DNA of 7,996 nucleotides, taken from positions 1 to 7,996 of the forward strand of contig JAOZOG010000092.1 of NCBI GenBank assembly GCA_029933395.1, read 5' to 3'. Both the position numbers and the translations under genes were made by a program. Below the pieces are notes generated by a model. It worked only from the letters and a program-made list of their open reading frames with translations, did no database searches and had not been told where the DNA came from. This document shows positions 7,062 through 7,996 of the stretch, piece after piece. The DNA comes from Sulfurovaceae bacterium. GTDB taxonomy: Bacteria; Campylobacterota; Campylobacteria; Campylobacterales; Sulfurovaceae. Each line of letters opens with the position of its first letter. Position 1 is the first letter of the stretch.

Positions 7062-7396
7062 TTACTCTCCTTTCCTTTCTCGTATCCCAGGACGTATCCG
7101 TAGGCGAACACTTCCCGTATCGACTCCTGCATATTCAGAGGCAGATGCTTCACTATGCTTTCCGCACTGTGCCAGAAGTCTTTCCACAATGTTCTCTCCA
7201 CCTGCTGGTTCCCGTAGTATCCGAGATGGAACCACGCATCGTGCAGCTTCATATTGTAATACGCCATCGCTTCGTCCTGAGTCATCTTCGGTCTGTGCTT
7301 CTCGGAAGGGAACCACGCAAGGCCGTCATCGGACATCATATTCTCCCTTCTCCATATCAGGTATTCACCATACGTTTTCAGTTTTTTCTTCGCCAT
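7058..7396 (-). CDS. Hypothetical phage protein, 112 aa
   Basis: Begins MAKKKLKTYGEYLIWRRENM and ends GYVLGYEKGKESK. Rich in aromatic residues (Tyr, Trp, Phe), with a basic N-terminus and helical middle (DEAMAYYNMKLHDAWFHLGYYG). No membrane segment, Cys-based metal site or recognised enzymatic motif. ATG at 7396 lies inside the end of the upstream gene (19-bp overlap), with a weak GAGG about ten bases before it; translational coupling is likely. Its stop overlaps the GTG of the next gene. The coding sequence holds three of the TGGTTCC/GGAACCA heptamers, two of them forming an inverted repeat. Function unknown. Confidence 0.8.
   Translation of the reverse strand: MAKKKLKTYGEYLIWRRENMMSDDGLAWFPSEKHRPKMTQDEAMAYYNMKLHDAWFHLGYYGNQQVERTLWKDFWHSAESIVKHLPLNMQESIREVFAYGYVLGYEKGKESK
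7067..7072 (-). promoter_or_regulatory. Ribosome binding site that supports the GTG start of the 53-aa gene
   Basis: AAGGAG on the minus strand, five bases before GTG at 7061, inside the end of the 112-aa gene. It decides the non-ATG start. Confidence 0.8.
7206..7234. repeat. Inverted repeat made from two TGGTTCC words
   Basis: TGGTTCC (7206-7212) and GGAACCA (7228-7234) are perfect complements separated by 15 bases, so the strand could fold into a 7-bp stem. It lies inside the 112-aa gene. No T-run follows on either strand, so it is not a terminator. Confidence 0.6.
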
Positions 7397-7629
7397 TTTT
7401 CAAGCCTCGAAATCGCTTTCCTTTCCGAGTGAATCTTTTCGCTGATCGCTTTCGCCATCAACGCCATATCCATCCTCGATCGTTTCTCCAGTATCTTTTC
7501 GTATGCCCTGTCCAGCAGTTCGATCTTTTTGTATTTCTTCTCTATCAGCTCATCCGGCGTGGTTCCGACATAATCGCAGTACTCTTCCAGAGAACACTGA
7601 AACAGGTCTTCAAGTGTGTAGTCGCTCAT
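7378..7629 (-). CDS. Hypothetical charged helical protein, 83 aa
   Basis: Begins MSDYTLEDLFQCSLEEYCDY and ends SRLEKWRRKN. Acidic N-terminal third, strongly basic C-terminal two thirds (IEKKYKKIELLDRAYEKILEKRSR), with heptad-like Leu/Ile spacing that suggests a long helix or short coiled coil. The charge split and basic tail would suit nucleic-acid or protein binding, but no domain is recognised. Start chosen at ATG 7629 because it overlaps the MazG-like gene's stop as ATGA. A longer version from 7701 would overlap that gene by 76 bases and begins with an unlikely sequence. An AGAGGA lies about 11 bases upstream, slightly long, consistent with re-initiation after the upstream gene. Confidence 0.8.
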   Translation of the reverse strand: MSDYTLEDLFQCSLEEYCDYVGTTPDELIEKKYKKIELLDRAYEKILEKRSRMDMALMAKAISEKIHSERKAISRLEKWRRKN

Positions 7630-7982
7630 CGGTGTGGTGTTCCTCTCTTGCATTTCGAATAGTCCGCCTTGTAGACTTCGACACTTTTGTCCTTCTGCCA
7701 TTTACCGGAATCGTCTATCGATCCTGTTCTGCTCTCCAGCTCCGTCATCACTTCGTGCATCACGTCGTTGACCCTGTATCCCAGTTTCATCAATGCCGCC
7801 GTAGCGAATACGATGATATCCGCATAGGCATCCACCTGTTCGTGTACACTGTCGGCTTCCATCAATTCCTCACATTCTTCGAGCAGGTTCCTGTATTCCG
7901 TGATGACATTGTAATGCTCCAGCAGTCCTCTCTCCTTCTGCCACTCCATATTCCTTCGGAGCCAATCCGTACAGCTATCCAT
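7626..7982 (-). CDS. MazG/HisE-like nucleotide pyrophosphohydrolase, 118 aa
   Basis: Hydrolyses nucleoside triphosphates or related nucleotides to monophosphate and pyrophosphate (family activity). Seen: the all-alpha MazG-type metal site. LLEECEELMEA (Glu35, Glu36, Glu38, Glu39) is followed by EQVDAYADIIVFA (Glu48, Asp51, Asp55), an EExxE ... ExxD arrangement with a short spacing between the halves. Then LMKLGYRVNDVMHEVMTELESRTG leads to a C-terminal GKWQKDKS ... YKADYSKCKR. That tail is typical, from memory, of phage proteins annotated as phosphoribosyl-ATP pyrophosphohydrolase-like. Inferred role: adjusting nucleotide pools or lowering (p)ppGpp-type alarm nucleotides during infection. True histidine-pathway function is unlikely, as no his genes are near. 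ATG at 7982 follows AAAGGAG by seven bases. First visible gene of the operon; the unit may begin further right. Confidence 0.85.
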   Translation of the reverse strand: MDSCTDWLRRNMEWQKERGLLEHYNVITEYRNLLEECEELMEADSVHEQVDAYADIIVFATAALMKLGYRVNDVMHEVMTELESRTGSIDDSGKWQKDKSVEVYKADYSKCKRGTPHR

Positions 7983-7989
7983 TATCGTT

Positions 7990-7996
7990 CTCCTTT
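7990..7996 (-). promoter_or_regulatory. Strong ribosome binding site of the MazG-like gene
   Basis: AAAGGAG on the minus strand, seven bases before ATG at 7982, at the very edge of the window. It fixes the start codon. Any promoter lies outside. Confidence 0.85.

Larger units (their letters stand above)
511..7566. repeat. Dispersed heptamer TGGTTCC / GGAACCA, 22 copies
   Basis: TGGTTCC starts at 511, 1189, 1954, 2991, 3346, 3863, 4426, 6193, 6373, 7206 and 7560. GGAACCA starts at 870, 1242, 2441, 2864, 3263, 3651, 4569, 5158, 6999, 7228 and 7309. That is 22 copies where a random 8-kb sequence would give about one. GGTTCC preceded by A occurs only twice (5715 and 7885, both in CAGGTTCCTG) and never after C or G, so the first T belongs to the word. 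Twelve copies continue with G (TGGTTCCG), and none is preceded by A. Copies fall in different codon phases (Gly-Ser, Val-Pro, Trp-Phe, Gly-Thr, Arg-Asn, Glu-Pro) and in genes on both strands. Function unknown. Confidence 0.85.

Noticed and set aside
7030..7662. + strand open frame of 210 codons opposite the small genes
   Set aside because: It has Ser/Pro/Arg/Phe-rich antisense composition, while the minus-strand genes have ribosome sites and coupled start/stop overlaps.
7630..7701. Upstream extension of the 83-aa gene to a start at 7701
   Set aside because: It would overlap the MazG-like gene by 76 bases; the ATGA junction at 7626-7629 gives a far better start.
1..7996. tRNA genes, CRISPR arrays, insertion sequences or attachment sites
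   Set aside because: I saw no cloverleaf with a T-arm, no regularly spaced direct repeats, no transposase or integrase. The dispersed heptamer is too short and irregularly spaced to be a CRISPR repeat.

Overview
This window looks like part of a lytic, podovirus-type phage genome, of the N4-like kind or an unclassified relative. The main reason is one giant + strand gene that fills bases 2 to 6712. It is open at the left edge, so its start is outside the window, and 2236 codons are visible. Its central third carries the catalytic motifs of a single-subunit, T7/N4-family RNA polymerase: motif A (PLEVDG), motif B (RSAAKTPVMTFLYG, nearly T7's own motif with identical R-K-Y spacing) and motif C (NIHDA). 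A giant protein of this sort with a buried polymerase is the signature of an N4-type virion RNA polymerase (vRNAP), which is packaged in the capsid and ejected with the DNA to transcribe early genes. I see no host or integration markers, so I do not name a host. Base composition is near 45 to 50 % G+C, slightly lower at the left end.

The giant protein reads in order as follows. An acidic then Lys/Pro/Ala-rich linker (residues 1-46, visible numbering) comes first. Next is a small conserved alpha/beta domain (about 47-140), then a charged linker, then the RNA polymerase region (about 150-1145). A zinc-metallopeptidase-like domain with HEIIH (about 1155-1345) follows, and then a long C-terminal, probably structural or delivery-related region (about 1350-2236).

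The right end, 6748 to 7982, is a compact minus-strand operon converging on the polymerase gene. In transcription order it holds a MazG/HisE-like nucleotide pyrophosphohydrolase, three small proteins of unknown function (83, 112 and 53 aa) and a 51-aa single-pass membrane protein. Every junction overlaps (ATGA, 19 bp, GTGA, ATGA). A strong intrinsic terminator, oriented for the minus strand, lies in the 35-bp gap between the two convergent stop codons. As I recall N4, its vRNAP gene also ends the late unit and faces the early/middle genes, so the layout supports the call: delivery polymerase on one side, nucleotide-pool and host-takeover genes on the other.

The least explained signal is a DNA-level repeat. 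The heptamer TGGTTCC (or its complement GGAACCA) occurs 22 times in 8 kb, 11 per orientation, in several codon phases and in genes on both strands. About one copy is expected by chance. It looks like a selected recognition word of unknown function.
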